From Lucinisca nassula (lineage: Eukaryota; Mollusca; Bivalvia; Lucinida; Lucinidae): a stretch of 64,000 nucleotides of DNA. The stretch spans positions 219,623,234 through 219,687,233 of the forward strand of contig OY757010.1 in the NCBI GenBank assembly GCA_963580285.1. The letters run 5' to 3'. A model generated the notes under the pieces. That model was not told where the DNA came from, searched no databases, and worked only from the letters and a program-made list of their open reading frames with translations. Made by a program: the position numbers and the translations under genes. This document shows positions 21,986 through 32,251 of this stretch, piece after piece; position 1 is the stretch's first letter; the number at the start of each line of letters is the position of its first letter.

Positions 21986-22660
21986 GGATAACAAAGGCTG
22001 CCAGCCAATCAAATGTCTGCATGCTGCCAGCACATTAACAAGTATGTGATATGCGCACCCTTGAAGACACCTCTCAATATACAGTGAAACTTCAATGGCT
22101 CAAACATCGATGGCTTGTTAACCATGGCCGTGTCGAACTCATCTTGATTCCTTGAGAAATGTGACAATTAATCCAACAATAAATACATTAGGGACAGTTC
22201 ATTTTTTTATCTTTTTTTTTTATATCGAAAATCCTGTGTATACTCATTCTTACAAGTGTACAGCATACCATTTATTTATAGAAAATCGGAAACATTTCCC
22301 ATAAAGTTCACATTCCAATTATGCCTCCAGGGTCCAATGCTATACGCTTTTTTCATGCTCAACGCACTTAAACATGAAATTTGTCATGCTCTTAAATTTT
22401 AAAATGCCGACAATTGTTGGCATTTAAAAATTTATAAGCAGTACAAACAAAATTCTTTGTTGATCTGAGCTCGCAAATTGCCTCATTTGTCTGTATCTGA
22501 ATAATTATGAGCATTCAATATTTCATGCTTAAGTGAGCTGAGCAAGTAAAAAGATTGATAGCCTCGGGCCCTGACCTGGAACTAGGATTAACCATTAATG
22601 TCTCAATCTACTTCTATCTCAAATAAATTGTCGTGGTCACATATAGCGATAACAAGTCTG
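21986..22660. other. Unassigned, with a small inverted repeat
   Basis: At about 22395-22440, TTTTAAAATGCCGACAATTG is followed by its inverse, CAATTGTTGGCATTTAAAA, giving a short hairpin. The single arm TTTTAAAATGCCAACAATTG occurs at about 5126. Otherwise nothing recognised. Confidence 0.45.
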
Positions 22661-22900
22661 TGAAATGAACACACTCGTAAACCCCACTTCATAGAGGAAA
22701 TTAGAGATTACAGGGCTATACATTATTTTTCTTATTTCTTCTCTTGGGCATAGGTTGTAGGTGCTCGTTAGAACCGCCTCAATGAGGCGGTTCTAACGAG
22801 CACCTACAGCCTGTATTTCGGGTGTAAACATATTTTCATCATAAAATGACCATTTTGGGGATATGAAAGAATGTGTTATGACAGAGAGATGTGCTGTCGT
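22661..22900. mobile_element. HP280-related MITE, second subfamily
   Basis: Ends GTGAAATGAACACACTCGTAA and CATTTTGGGGATATGAAAG. Central hairpin GGTTGTAGGTGCTCGTTAG ... CTAACGAGCACCTACAGCC. Terminal sequence differs from HP280 proper but matches 31380-31620, so this is a distinct subfamily. Confidence 0.7.
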
Positions 22901-22939
22901 AAGTTAACAAGGGTATCGATTAATAGTCGTATTGTGGCT

Positions 22940-23030
22940 GAAAACGGTTGACTATGGGTACAAGTTAGAACCGACAGTTCTAAGTTCTAACGGGCACCCA
23001 TTTTCAATGTTTTGAGTAGAAAGCTGGAAA
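22940..23030. repeat. HP280-type hairpin remnant
   Basis: ATGGGTACAAGTTAGAACC and, inverted, TTCTAACGGGCACCCAT around GACAGTTCTAA, followed by TTTTGAGTAGAAAGC, are a decayed HP280 central stem. Confidence 0.55.
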
Positions 23031-23814
23031 ATATTACCTTTTTTTAGATCTGAAACATGCGTGTTCTAGAATCATGAAAGATACAATTATACCACATGAG
23101 CGCGTAGTTTCTTTTGCTCAGTATGAACCAAGACGATATTAATTGTGGGGTGACCCTGATTATTTCGAGTTAATAATTTTAACTTTGTTGCTCGCCACAA
23201 ATATTTTAAGCCTTATTCGTGTGTCAAGCTGTACTTGTGAAAGTCTCGTTTTTTTCCTTTTGCGTTTTAATTTCTGTTTTGTTTCGGTTTCACCTTAAAC
23301 CACAAGCAGCTTAAACTGTATAAGGCCTATGAAATGATCAAAGTTGTTCAAAGCTGAGGTCAGAAAAATGTATCCGATATTTCCCTCAATCTGACAAAAA
23401 GCTGAACTTGTGAAAGCTACAAAATTTGAATATGTTTGTCGATTTCCGCTGGTAAATGAGCCTTACAAACCAGCTGGATGACATTCTCAATAAGTTAAAT
23501 AGATTGTAATGTGAATTAATCCTTCTTTGGAGATTTTATTAATGTTTGATATTCTGAGGTCCCACGCTGTGTATTTTTCATAACTCTTTCGACCTGAGGT
23601 TTTATGGTTCAGTATAGGAGTAAATGGAAATTAATGCTGCTGCATTCAATGAGGCAGGCAGATTTGTATAAATTTGAATACATTAATACTTTCGCTCGAG
23701 AAATTCTCGTTTTCAAAATCTCATTTAAAATGCATTTCAAATTATTTCTGGCTTACGTTACTTTTAAAATAAGAATACTGACTATCATAAAATCAAAGCA
23801 CTGACAGCACTGAT
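23031..23814. other. Unassigned AT-rich DNA
   Basis: No coding or repeat signal recognised apart from short chance frames. Confidence 0.4.
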
Positions 23815-24000
23815 TTGTCTCTTTGGGCTTCTATCCATTTCCCTGCCGCGCAATGAAATCATTAAGGCTTATATGTACTGGACGGCCTGACACGCACCAC
23901 TAAGCCTGGACAGGCTTAGACCTGAGCGGTTTACCAGTCCCCATGTGCGGCCAGTTGCAGCTCTGCGTGAAAGCACCATGCAGCCTCTCCAAGCCCCAAA
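23815..24000 (-). mobile_element. SINE-M copy, truncated and decayed
   Basis: CGCAATGAAATCATTAAGGC, GCCTGGACAGGCTTAGACC, GAGCGGTTTACCAGTCC, CTCTGCGTGAAAGCACCATG and CCAAGCCCCA are SINE-M blocks in reverse order. The tail half is absent, unusually for a retroposon. Confidence 0.6.
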
Positions 24001-24092
24001 TGAGCAGTGTCCATTCAATATGTTACGCTCCTCCCCGATTTGCAGCCATTTGTGTTGCCTAATTGCATTTTACCATGGATTCAGAAGATTTG

Positions 24093-24155
24093 ACAACGGT
24101 TTAAATCCTGATCAATTAGCTTCCAAGAACTAGATGATCTGGATTTGTACTGATT
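24093..24155. repeat. Short fold-back, decayed
   Basis: GACAACGGTTTAAATCCTG...ATCAATTAGCTTCC and, inverted, GATGATCTGGATTTGTACTG. Confidence 0.4.
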
Positions 24156-24181
24156 TGAAAAAGGATAATGGAGAAGATTTA

Positions 24182-24358
24182 TCTAAATCGTCCATTGTGA
24201 GTGAGTGAGTGTTTGAGTTTTACGTCCCACCAACAGATAAGGTCAGAGGCGGGACCTCGGTTTAAAGTCTCATCCGAAAGTCTGGAGAAGGCCGGGATCG
24301 ATCCTGCTACCCCTGGTTTACAAAGCGAGTAGCGTAACCACTGCACCACGGAGGCTTC
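24182..24358 (-). mobile_element. tRNA-headed SINE
   Basis: On the minus strand: CCTCCGTGGTGCAGTGGTTA (tRNA-like 5' end with A box), then GGATCGATCC (B box), body TCTCCAGACTTTCGGATGAG and CCGAGGTCCCGCCTC, and end AAAACTCAAACACTCACTCA. The (TCAC)n tail is SINE-like. Same family as 8061-8196. Not a tRNA gene. Confidence 0.75.
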
Positions 24359-24604
24359 TAAATCGTCCATTGTAAACATTGTAAATGATGTTGTTTTTTT
24401 TTTTACAAAAAAGGGATACTTCAATAGCCATATCGTCCGACTGGAACTAGAGCATTACAATACTGAAAAGGGATACGATCAGGTACATCCACGATCAGAT
24501 CCCCCCCCCCACATACACACACACAAACACACACAATACCACAAGGGAAAGAAATCGAAACATTGAGTTAAGACAGTAAACAAAATACAGCTGATAATAT
24601 AAAA

Positions 24605-25862
24605 AGGAAGTGGAGGCAATGATCAGGAATCGATACAATCAACCCACAGCTCCCATTAGAGACACCAAAAGAAAGAAACACAAACATGAAACAACAGACC
24701 CTAATGGAAACATCAATAGCGGAAAGCCAAAAAAGACAGTTACTTTCCCACAAAATGGCCAATAGGCTATCCAAAATAAATTAATATAAGCGACACAAAC
24801 ACCTAAAGACAAACCATAACAAAAATAAACCGCGACAGAAGAACAGCCTTGGAACGGTCAGCGGAAACGAATTCCACTGGGAGGCTTTAATCGATTTTAC
24901 GTGGTCACAATTCTTGCCCTTACTTCGATCACAATTTAGACAAATAATTTGTTCAGTCTGCATGAAAGCCTCCTAACTCATCAGTGTAACATCTCCATGA
25001 ACACAAATAATCAAACAACCACAGAGATAAAAACAACGGTGAGGGGTCAACAGCAAGAAACTACTGAAATGCTGGAGCAAAAGAAAGCCAGAGTTAGACT
25101 CTGATGGGCCCGAGCAGAGACAGAGCATCAGGCACCAACCAACATTACCTTGAATTAGATCTCTCTAATTCTCAATAAGCCTTTACGCCGGAACCGTCAT
25201 AGAATCTGAGGCCTGACCCATTGGCGTCCAATTAAAGAGGGAAGCAAAGTTGTCAACCGTGATTGGGTTAACTACCATGCATGCAGTCTGTCGTATAATA
25301 TTTATGTTGTACCCAATCTTTTTATATCGAAGAATGGGTTTACGAAATTGGGTGCTGAAGTCATTGTGGTTATATATTTTTCTGAATTTATATACTAAGT
25401 CACCATAAAATTCGGGTTCCGATAGACCTTGTTGCAGAAGAGATTTAAGTCCAATATTGAATTTTGAAATTAAATCAGAATGACGTCCATAAAATTTTGA
25501 AAAGGCTTTGCGTAGTTTATGGTACCGATTACCCTGATTAAAAAGTTTAGCCGTTAACAATTTATTACGAGTGTTGAAGTCAGTTACATGACTACACACA
25601 CTAGCAGATCGAATAAATTGCGAAATATAAACGCCATAGGATGGCGCACGAGGAACATCACCATCCAAAAAAAGGAAAATTTACAATCTCAAAATCAAAA
25701 TCATCGCGTTTATCATAAATTTTGCACGAAACAAACCCATCTACAATAGACAGATGTAAATCCAAAAACGGGGCCTCAGTATCAGAATAATTTTTTTATT
25801 TAACTGAAGTTCTGGGCAAATTTGACTGATCAAACCATCGAAATAGGTTTTATCAATATTTA
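24605..25862 (-). pseudogene. RT-T reverse transcriptase C-terminal part and 3' UTR (longest copy)
   Basis: Minus strand. From ~25860 it encodes YFDGLISQICPELQLNK, then EAPFLDLHLSIVDGFVSCK and YDKRDDFDFEIVNFPF, then after a one-base slip in a T run near 25665 continues as DGDVPRAPSYGVYISQFIRS ... KLFNQGNRYHKLRKAFSKFY ... PEFYGDLVYKFRK ... RYKKIGYNINIIRQTACMVV, ending PMGQASDSMTVPA and a stop at 25183. A ~570-bp UTR runs to the terminal motif near 24605. From memory, this is the C-terminal half of a reverse transcriptase common in marine invertebrates; no GIY-YIG domain follows, and the palm is lost by truncation. It could be Penelope-like or a LINE; I cannot decide. Non-functional fragment. 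Confidence 0.75.
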
Positions 25863-26060
25863 ATAAACCGGGTCAGCAGCAGGTGGTGACTCAGATTATC
25901 CAAACGTAACTAAAAGGGAGCAAAATACATAATGGTGGAAAGATTCGGAATTACCAACATAACAAACATTAAACAGGAAGGAAACACAGCAAAAGCACCG
26001 ACTTGGAACGGTCAGTAAAAATTAAAACCCTCACCCTCACTTTCACCGTGGTTTTATAAC
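25863..26060 (-). repeat. RT-T-associated 3' region, variant
   Basis: AGGTGGTGACTCAGATTATC, AAATACATAATGGTGG, AACATTAAACAGGAAGGAAA and CACAGCAAAAGCACCGAC with TTGGAACGGTC match 61345-61480 plus 62900-62950, and the complement of 16530-16750. It joins the RT-T coding end at ~25862, where one copy is truncated against another. Confidence 0.55.
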
Positions 26061-26399
26061 AATCCCTAAAGATTTTGGTCAATCTATAATGGGCTCAAAC
26101 CTAGTTTCGACCATCGTAGACGCAGATCAGCCTGTGCACTTGTGCGGATCTTTGTCTGTGTTCTTAGGATAGTAGAGAGGCAATGGAAAGCGCAAGAATA
26201 CAGTGAAGACTCTGATCAGACTGTACGGATAAACAGACTGGTCTGAGTCGCTGGTCGAACAAGTATTGTCGTGCATCGGCCTCACAAACACTGAGATGAG
26301 ATTGGTACGCCTTCAGGAGAGCCAACTCTTACAAACATTGTCACTTTTCTTACCGATTTAGAATGTGCATCACACTGTGATCGATAACATTTTATACTA
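26061..26399. other. Unassigned, with one fold-back
   Basis: About 26185-26265: CAGTGAAGACTCTGATCAGA and, inverted, CTGGTCTGAGTCGCTGG, a GAAGACTCTGATCAG-type hairpin. Otherwise nothing. Confidence 0.45.
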
Positions 26400-26882
26400 T
26401 AGTAATTTCGTATTGGCCCAGTTACAGGTTCGAGATCTGCTGTATTGGTCCGAGGCCGAAGGGCGAGGTCAATACAACTGACCGAGGACCTGTATCTTGG
26501 CCAAACACGAAATAACTTGATTAATGACAATTTTATTAATTGATACAATTAAAAACACGAATATTGATTTTTGACCTGGTGGACCTCCGATCAATACAGG
26601 ATTGTCAATTAATAAAGCATTTTATTAATTGACTACCCCGTATTGATCGGAGGTGATTGTACAGCCAATATTAACCAGAGGTCAAGTGATATTGGGCTGA
26701 GGTCGAAAATCAATAATCCTGTTTTTGATAATCATATTGAAGTTAATTAATAAAATTGTCGTTAACCAAATAATTTCGTATTGGCCCTGTTACAGGTCCT
26801 TGGTCTGCTGTATTGGACCGAGGCCGATGCCTCGGTCTAATACAGCAGATTAAGGACCTGTAACTGGGCAAATACGATGATG
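26400..26882. mobile_element. Compound fold-back element with three hairpins
   Basis: The left end (TTTCGTATTGGCCCAGTTAC) and right end (GTAACTGGGCAAATACGA) are inverted repeats that continue as CTGCTGTATTGG / AATACAGCAG. Left arm 26402-26520, middle arm 26575-26660 (GACCTCCGATCAATAC / GTATTGATCGGAGGT) and right arm 26765-26880 each fold back on themselves. No coding capacity. Confidence 0.75.
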
Positions 26883-27495
26883 TTAGAAACATAATGTTAT
26901 GGGTCGATCGCTTAACAAACAGAATACAAAAAAACTAAACAGGAACAACAAGAAAACTGCTTCATATAGCATAGTGAACGATACCGAGCACGAAGGATGC
27001 TGTGGAATACCGCGGTAACTGATGGAAGATTCCATTGTAATTGAAGGAACCTGCATTCACACTATCACTTCATGTTCTATCAACATATATTAGGACAATC
27101 AAAAGTTGATGCATACCTTTCATATTAGTATTTATGGAATGTACATAGGATACTTACAGATAGGCATTCTAGAAAACAGAAAACTGTCTTCCTCTACTTG
27201 ACATACCAAGAGCTGAGTACAAGATCAGACTATCATGGTGGGTTTTAATCAAAAACAGAATAAGTGCGTCTCATTTTGCACATAGTTTCATTTTCTGAAG
27301 CGGTTCTTGTTGTAGTGTTTTGGGTGGTGGAGATGGTTGAAAAATAATCTGGCATCTATATCCAATGCAGACTGAGTAATCCAAATCCTTGAGTTAACAG
27401 ATAAAGCCGTGAACTCGGTAAAACCTCGTTTCGGATTTTTCCGTCGACACTCGTGTTTTTATTTCAAATTCTGCATCTTAGATGTTTCTTATCCC
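26883..27495. other. Unassigned
   Basis: Nothing recognised. Confidence 0.4.
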
Positions 27496-27776
27496 ATTAC
27501 GCAAACACGCTTATACAAATACATTGTCACCTTTATCGCCGAAAAAATGAAAAAAAATGCATGATGAAAAATTGTTATATTTTTCTTATTTCTGCTCAAA
27601 ATATAGATTGTGGGCACTCGTTAGAACCGCCTCATCGAGGCGGTTCTAACGAGTACCCACAATCTATATTTTAGAGCAGAAATAACAAAAATAAGGTATC
27701 CCTCGGAAAACCCAGTTTTACTATATAAAAGTGGGGTTCAAGGGAATCAAAATTATATAGGCGTGTTTTCGTGATA
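27496..27776. mobile_element. HP280 MITE
   Basis: Ends ATTACGCAAACACGCTTATA and TATAGGCGTGTTTTCGTGAT. The central stem AGATTGTGGGCACTCGTTAG / CTAACGAGTACCCACAATCT has a 3-nt loop. ORFs on both strands here are shadows of the hairpin. Confidence 0.88.
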
Positions 27777-28149
27777 CACAGATAACCATTTTTGTTCAGA
27801 CTAGTTTGAGATAACGACAAAGCATTGCAATGCTCTAGATGGGAGGGGTTAATGGGGATATTCAAGACTATTGAATTAAATACTAAAACATGCTGTGTAT
27901 ATTGGTTAGAAACGACTCGGTGAGAGGCGATTCTAACAAATGTCCACCAAATATGTTTCTTTGGGTAATTGATGGCGGTGGCGATGGTGGAGGGGGTGCT
28001 AGGAGGGGGAGGCCCCTGTATTAGATATTATACTAATTCTTATTGGGGTTCATAGGCGAGACAGAAGTTTTCATCACCGCTAAAAAGAGCAAACCATGAC
28101 CTACGGATTAGAAACAGAAAGAAGGACAGCATTTAGTGGAACAAAACAT
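27777..28149 (+). repeat. Block repeated at 29819-30180
   Basis: After each of two HP280 copies the same order follows: TTTGAGATAACGACA..., a GGGGATATTCAAGACTA segment, then GGTTAGAAACGACTCGGTGA with GGCGATTCTAACAAATGTCC, and a G-rich spacer. Divergence is substantial. Either an older segmental duplication or one larger element containing HP280. Confidence 0.55.
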
Positions 28150-29270
28150 AATTTTCTTGTCCTTTAGGGTCATTGATTCCACTGTGGAATTTTGAAAATA
28201 TTTGAGGGCCGCTGTTGAGGACTAATTGGCCGGAACGAGCTAGTCTGGCCCAGAAAACTTGTGCACGCCATACTTTTCAGTAGTGTGGTGTATTCCTTGC
28301 TTCCAAAGGACAACTTTCACGTTAGTAGAGCTGGTATTAAGGGTATTTGTAGCGACCGTAAAAAGTTTCCCTGTCCTTCATCATAGTATAGTTAATATTT
28401 TCTTGTCCTTTGGGAGCCGCGGCCCTCGCTTATCGGGGCTTGAAGAAATATATGGGCTGCATGATGTTTCCACGCAGAGCTGAACCGCACACGAGTACTG
28501 GCAAACCGCTTAGAGGATCTAAGCCTGCCCAGGCAAAGCGGTGCGTGTAGGTCCGTCCTTGCTTATAAACCCTATTGAACATTCTTCTTGTACATGTTTG
28601 CATGTATGTATGTATTGAACATTATCATTAATAAATACTGTTTAAACAAACCCTATTGATTTCATTGGGTGACAGGGCTTGAGATATCATTTCATCTCAA
28701 TGTCGGGTAAAAGTCCCACAAAATTGGAAGCAACGTCTCCAAAATCACCTTTACAGTGTTGACGGGGACGTTAAACCTCAAATCAAACAAAGCAAATCCT
28801 TTGGGGGCGTTGAGTCGATTGTGGAATTTCAAAAATATTTGAGGGTTACTGATGAGATCTAATTGGCCGAAACCAGCAAGTCTGGCCCAGACAACTTGTG
28901 CACGCCATACGTTGCAATTTTGTGGTGTATTCCTCGCTTCCAAAGGACAACCCTTTCATAGAACATATTTGACGTCACTAGATGGTGCTCAGGGAATGTG
29001 TCGCGGCCGTAAAAGTATTTCTGCCATTCATCATTGTGTAGTTTATATTTTCTTGTCCATTGGGATCATTGATTCAATTGTGGACTTTCGAAAATATCTG
29101 AGGGTCACTGGTGCAGTTTTATTTGCCGAAAGTAGCTAGTCTGGCCCAGAAAAAAAACGTGTACTGTCCATAATTTTAAGTTCTTTGGTGTACTCCTTGC
29201 TTCCAAAGGATAAGCCTTTCATGGAACATGTTTGAATCTCTTCTGTATTGGTAACATTAACACTGTAACG
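28150..29270 (+). repeat. Tandem repeat, about three units of ~263 bp, split by SINE-M
   Basis: CTTGCTTCCAAAGGACAAC recurs at about 28290, 28932 and 29195, with TTTTGAAAATATTTGAGG, CTAGTCTGGCCCAGA and CTTGTGCACGCCATAC in each unit. The first interval is longer by the ~380-bp SINE-M insertion at 28415-28796. GGCCGTAAAA and CATCATAGT blocks relate it to the 250-bp repeat at 15100-15590. Confidence 0.78.
28415..28796 (+). mobile_element. SINE-M copy with 9-bp target-site duplication and an internal insert
   Basis: Head GGGGCTTGAAGAAATATATG to tail GTTGACGGGGACGTTAAACC. Flanked by TCCTTTGGG at 28406-28414 and 28797-28805. A 69-bp foreign segment (28579-28647), flanked by the 12-bp direct repeat AAACCCTATTGA, splits it; that insert contains GTATGTATGT and ACATGTTTGC and is not recognised. 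Confidence 0.85.
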
Positions 29271-29616
29271 TTTTTAAGATAAACTAAGCATGATAAGTCT
29301 AGCAACACTTTCTAAATGATTTCTTTTAACATAATTTGAAGCAGCCCGACTTCGGAGATTCAGATTCCGTTATTAAACTTTGAATTAATTGCGTCTCACG
29401 ACGATTTTCGATACCTGATAATGTGATTGTCCATAAACTGAATCAATAGTTTTGTTTTTCTGCTCTTCGCTGGTTTCATTTTGATGTTCGTTGGTTTCTT
29501 AGAATCCACTCTGTCGAACTTTCTATAGACAAATGTTTGAAGGTGTGAAATATATCAGGGTCGTTAATATGAAGATACAAAATATGTTACCGATTTTATT
29601 TCAGCAGTACGTATCC
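29271..29616. other. Unassigned
   Basis: Nothing recognised between the tandem repeat and the next HP280 copy. Confidence 0.4.
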
Positions 29617-29818
29617 ATCACGAAAACACACCTATAAAACTTTGACCCCCTCATACCCCACTTTTATACAGTAAAACTGGGGTTGTAGGGGGTATACATT
29701 ATTTTTCATATTTCTGTTTTGAGCAGAAATAAGAAAAATATCACAAATTTTCATCTTAAAATTTCTAATTTTCGGCCCAAAAATGGCAATGTATTTGTAT
29801 AGGCGTGTTTTCGTATAA
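29617..29818. mobile_element. HP280 MITE lacking the central hairpin
   Basis: Both outer ends are present (CATCACGAAAACACACC / GTATAGGCGTGTTTTCG), but between TTTCATATTTCTG and GAGCAGAAATAAG the whole TTAGAACCGCC stem is gone. A clean deletion centred on the palindrome, typical of hairpin-stimulated loss. Confidence 0.8.
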
Positions 29819-30431
29819 CAAAAAAAAGCCTCTTTATACCGATATTTGATATAACGACAGAACTTGCTAAGAGAGCGAATCCCTGGCTCAAGATCGCTAG
29901 GGGATTGTGGAGATATTCAAAACTACATGTATAAACGTTATTACTAGTTGGGATGTTTGTTAGAAACGCCTCGGTGAGCCGATACTAACAAATGTCCACC
30001 ACATTTGTTTGTTGGAGTAAATGGGAGTGAGAATGGGGTGGTGTGGGTGGTAATGACAAAAATAATAGTGGAACGAATTCTTATCATTTATGGAGATATT
30101 CAAGAATAGTGAATTCATTTACATATCAAAGAAACAAGAGACTCTAACACATATCCCTCCTTTGTTTCTTGGAGTACCTAAGGGAAAATGGGCATTGATT
30201 GCCTAATATACTTGAGTGGGAGCCTTCATAGCGGCAAATTCTATATAACGGCAAAACGTTAACAGATTCTGTCGTTATTGCACGGGTCCTCAGTAGCGGC
30301 AAAATCTTTATAACGGTAAAGTGTTAGGGAACAAATAGGATTCGAACACTTTTGGGACCATGAAAATTTGTTCGAGTCAGGGGGAAGTGCGACCTACTGA
30401 GGGTTAATCATAGTGCTAGATCAGGGGAATT
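29819..30431 (+). repeat. Repeat of the 27777-28149 block, with an AGCGGCAAAATCT repeat
   Basis: 29819-30180 parallels 27777-28149. At about 30229-30330, AGCGGCAAATTCTATATAAC is repeated in variant form ~75 bp later. No coding signal. Confidence 0.45.
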
Positions 30432-30545
30432 TTTTTATCTGCTTTAGAATAAATGTATGTCGTGTGTACTCATTAGAATCGCCTCATCGAGGCGATTCTA
30501 ATGAGTACACACAACATACATGTTCGAGATAAAATAGGAAAATTC
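30432..30545. repeat. HP280-type hairpin with matched arm changes
   Basis: Stem GTGTGTACTCATTAGAATCG / CGATTCTAATGAGTACACAC, flanked by TGTATGT / ACATACA. Relative to the common stem (GTGGGTACTCGTTAGAACCG) at least three changes appear in both arms. Confidence 0.75.
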
Positions 30546-31379
30546 TCTCTATAGTAATATCTTGCAGTTATGGAAAACTTTTCCTAAGGACTCAAGAGCG
30601 AGTTCGAAACAGGGGTGGTAAACAAGTTTTCGGTGGTCGAGCCATCGAAGTTTCACTGTGCTGTCAAACTGTCAAATTCTGCGATTCATTTGTCGAATTT
30701 GACAAAAATTGTCGGAAAGGAGATTAAAGAGGAACAACCTATCCACACGACCGGTCTTGTCGAATTCAAGACCGTCTAATTCAATGTTCATGTGGACATG
30801 GTCTAAAATGACATGGCCTGCGACACTCTGACACCGTTCTAGTTTATGGTTGACCTAAGAAACAAACGCTGGTTTGAAATGACGCTGAGACTGCATTTTT
30901 TCCCTTTCGAAATAATTCAATCACAGTCAAGTCACTTTCTGACATACAATTTCATGTACAAACTCGGATAGAACCAGTCGGACGGCTCTTCTTCTCCATA
31001 CTAGAATTCAATTCTTCCACAATTATTCCCAATTCAACGGCCATTTCTAATTGAAATGGAATAGATGACACACGCTGAACCATGGCAGACACAAAATGCG
31101 TTGTGTGTCTTGAATAAAAGCCCCCTGTAGACCGCAGCTGTCATTCAACAACTTTGACAAGACACAAAACGACTTACTAGGAATATATTTTGCCAAGAAA
31201 TGTCAATAGAACGGAACAAGCTGACAAAAAGTGACATTTACTATAGCAGTCGGGAAAAGGGTACTTTAAGTATGTATGAAAATATACCTATAAAACATTT
31301 TGATCCCGGTGGTTTTGTTGGATAGCATTTTTAGTTCGTGACAAGACACTCATTCATCAAGTGAACAATTCCGTGAAAT
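30546..31379. other. Unassigned
   Basis: No gene or named repeat recognised. The last ~60 bp lead into the HP280-related element. Confidence 0.4.
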
Positions 31380-31620
31380 AAACACCCCCTTAAACCCCAC
31401 TTTATGTAGAGAAACTGGGGTTTACGGGGGTAAACGTTATTTTTCTTATTTCTGCGCCAAGACATAGGTTGAGGGTACTCGTTAGAACCGCCTCAAAGAC
31501 ATAGGTTGAGGCGGTTCTAACGAGTACCCACAACCTATGTTTTGGGTATTCATAAGAAAAATATCACGAATTTTCACCAGAAAAGTAGTCATTTTGGAGA
31601 TGTGAAAAATACACTATGTC
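31380..31620. mobile_element. HP280-related MITE, second subfamily
   Basis: AACACCCCCTTAAACCCCAC to CATTTTGGAGATGTGAAAAA, as at 22661-22900. Stem AGGGTACTCGTTAGAACCGC / GCGGTTCTAACGAGTACCC. The loop contains an extra AAGACATAGGTTGAG copied from the adjacent left stem. Confidence 0.75.
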
Positions 31621-31675
31621 GCACGGGTATGTTATCGTAATCAGAGAAAAAGCAACAAATAAAACAACTATTGCT

Positions 31676-31747
31676 GTTGCTGCTACTACCGCCATACCAA
31701 CACTGCTACCACTACCCCTACTACTACTGCGACTACTGCTGCTGCTG

Positions 31748-31784
<37 letters not shown>

Positions 31785-31812
31785 AACTACTGCTACTACT
31801 ACTACTACTTTG
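31676..31812. repeat. (TAC/TGC)n trinucleotide microsatellite
   Basis: Imperfect CTACTACTACTA run with CTGCTGCTG in the middle. Leucine-rich and valine-rich frames on the two strands are its shadows. Confidence 0.95.
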
Positions 31813-31854
31813 AACCGCATAGGCACAAGTGGAGAAATAGCAGGTAATAACTTA

Positions 31855-32116
31855 ACAAGAGCTGTCACTATAAGTGAGCAATGCCCCCGTGGGAGCCGAT
31901 TTGAGGAAAGGGACGTAACTCCTTCGAAAATGATAGGACCAACGTGAAATTGTGTTAGGCATCCCTTCACCTCACAAGGAATGCATGTGCAAATTTTCAG
32001 CTCAATCGGTGAAGAAATGTGGAAGTAGTTCGCATCATAAAATAGTGCGGACTTACAAACGCACAAACCCACAAACGGACAGTGCAAAAACTATATGCCC
32101 TCCAACGGGGGCATAA
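31855..32116 (+). mobile_element. Short Helentron-like element (AGAGCTGTCAC type)
   Basis: Starts ACAAGAGCTGTCACTATAAG with AATGCCCCCGTGGG just inside, and ends AAAACTATATGCCCTCCAAC with GGGGGCATAAAA. The subterminal ATGCCCCCGT / ACGGGGGCAT pairs are inverted. The element at 37213-38808 has the same plan. Non-coding. Confidence 0.6.
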
Positions 32117-32251
32117 AAAATCCCACATAGCTGACGGAATAGGTTTTTTTTGGATACACTGCAGCAGACATGCGTACATTTCGTCAAGTAGTTCTACTGC
32201 AACATTATGGCACTTTGGATGGAGGAAAAACAATACGACAAAATTCCCGCC

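Noticed and set aside
31616..32087. Leu-rich and Val/Ala-rich frames of 65 and 133 codons
   Set aside because: Translation of the (TAC)n/(TGC)n microsatellite and of a Helentron-like repeat.
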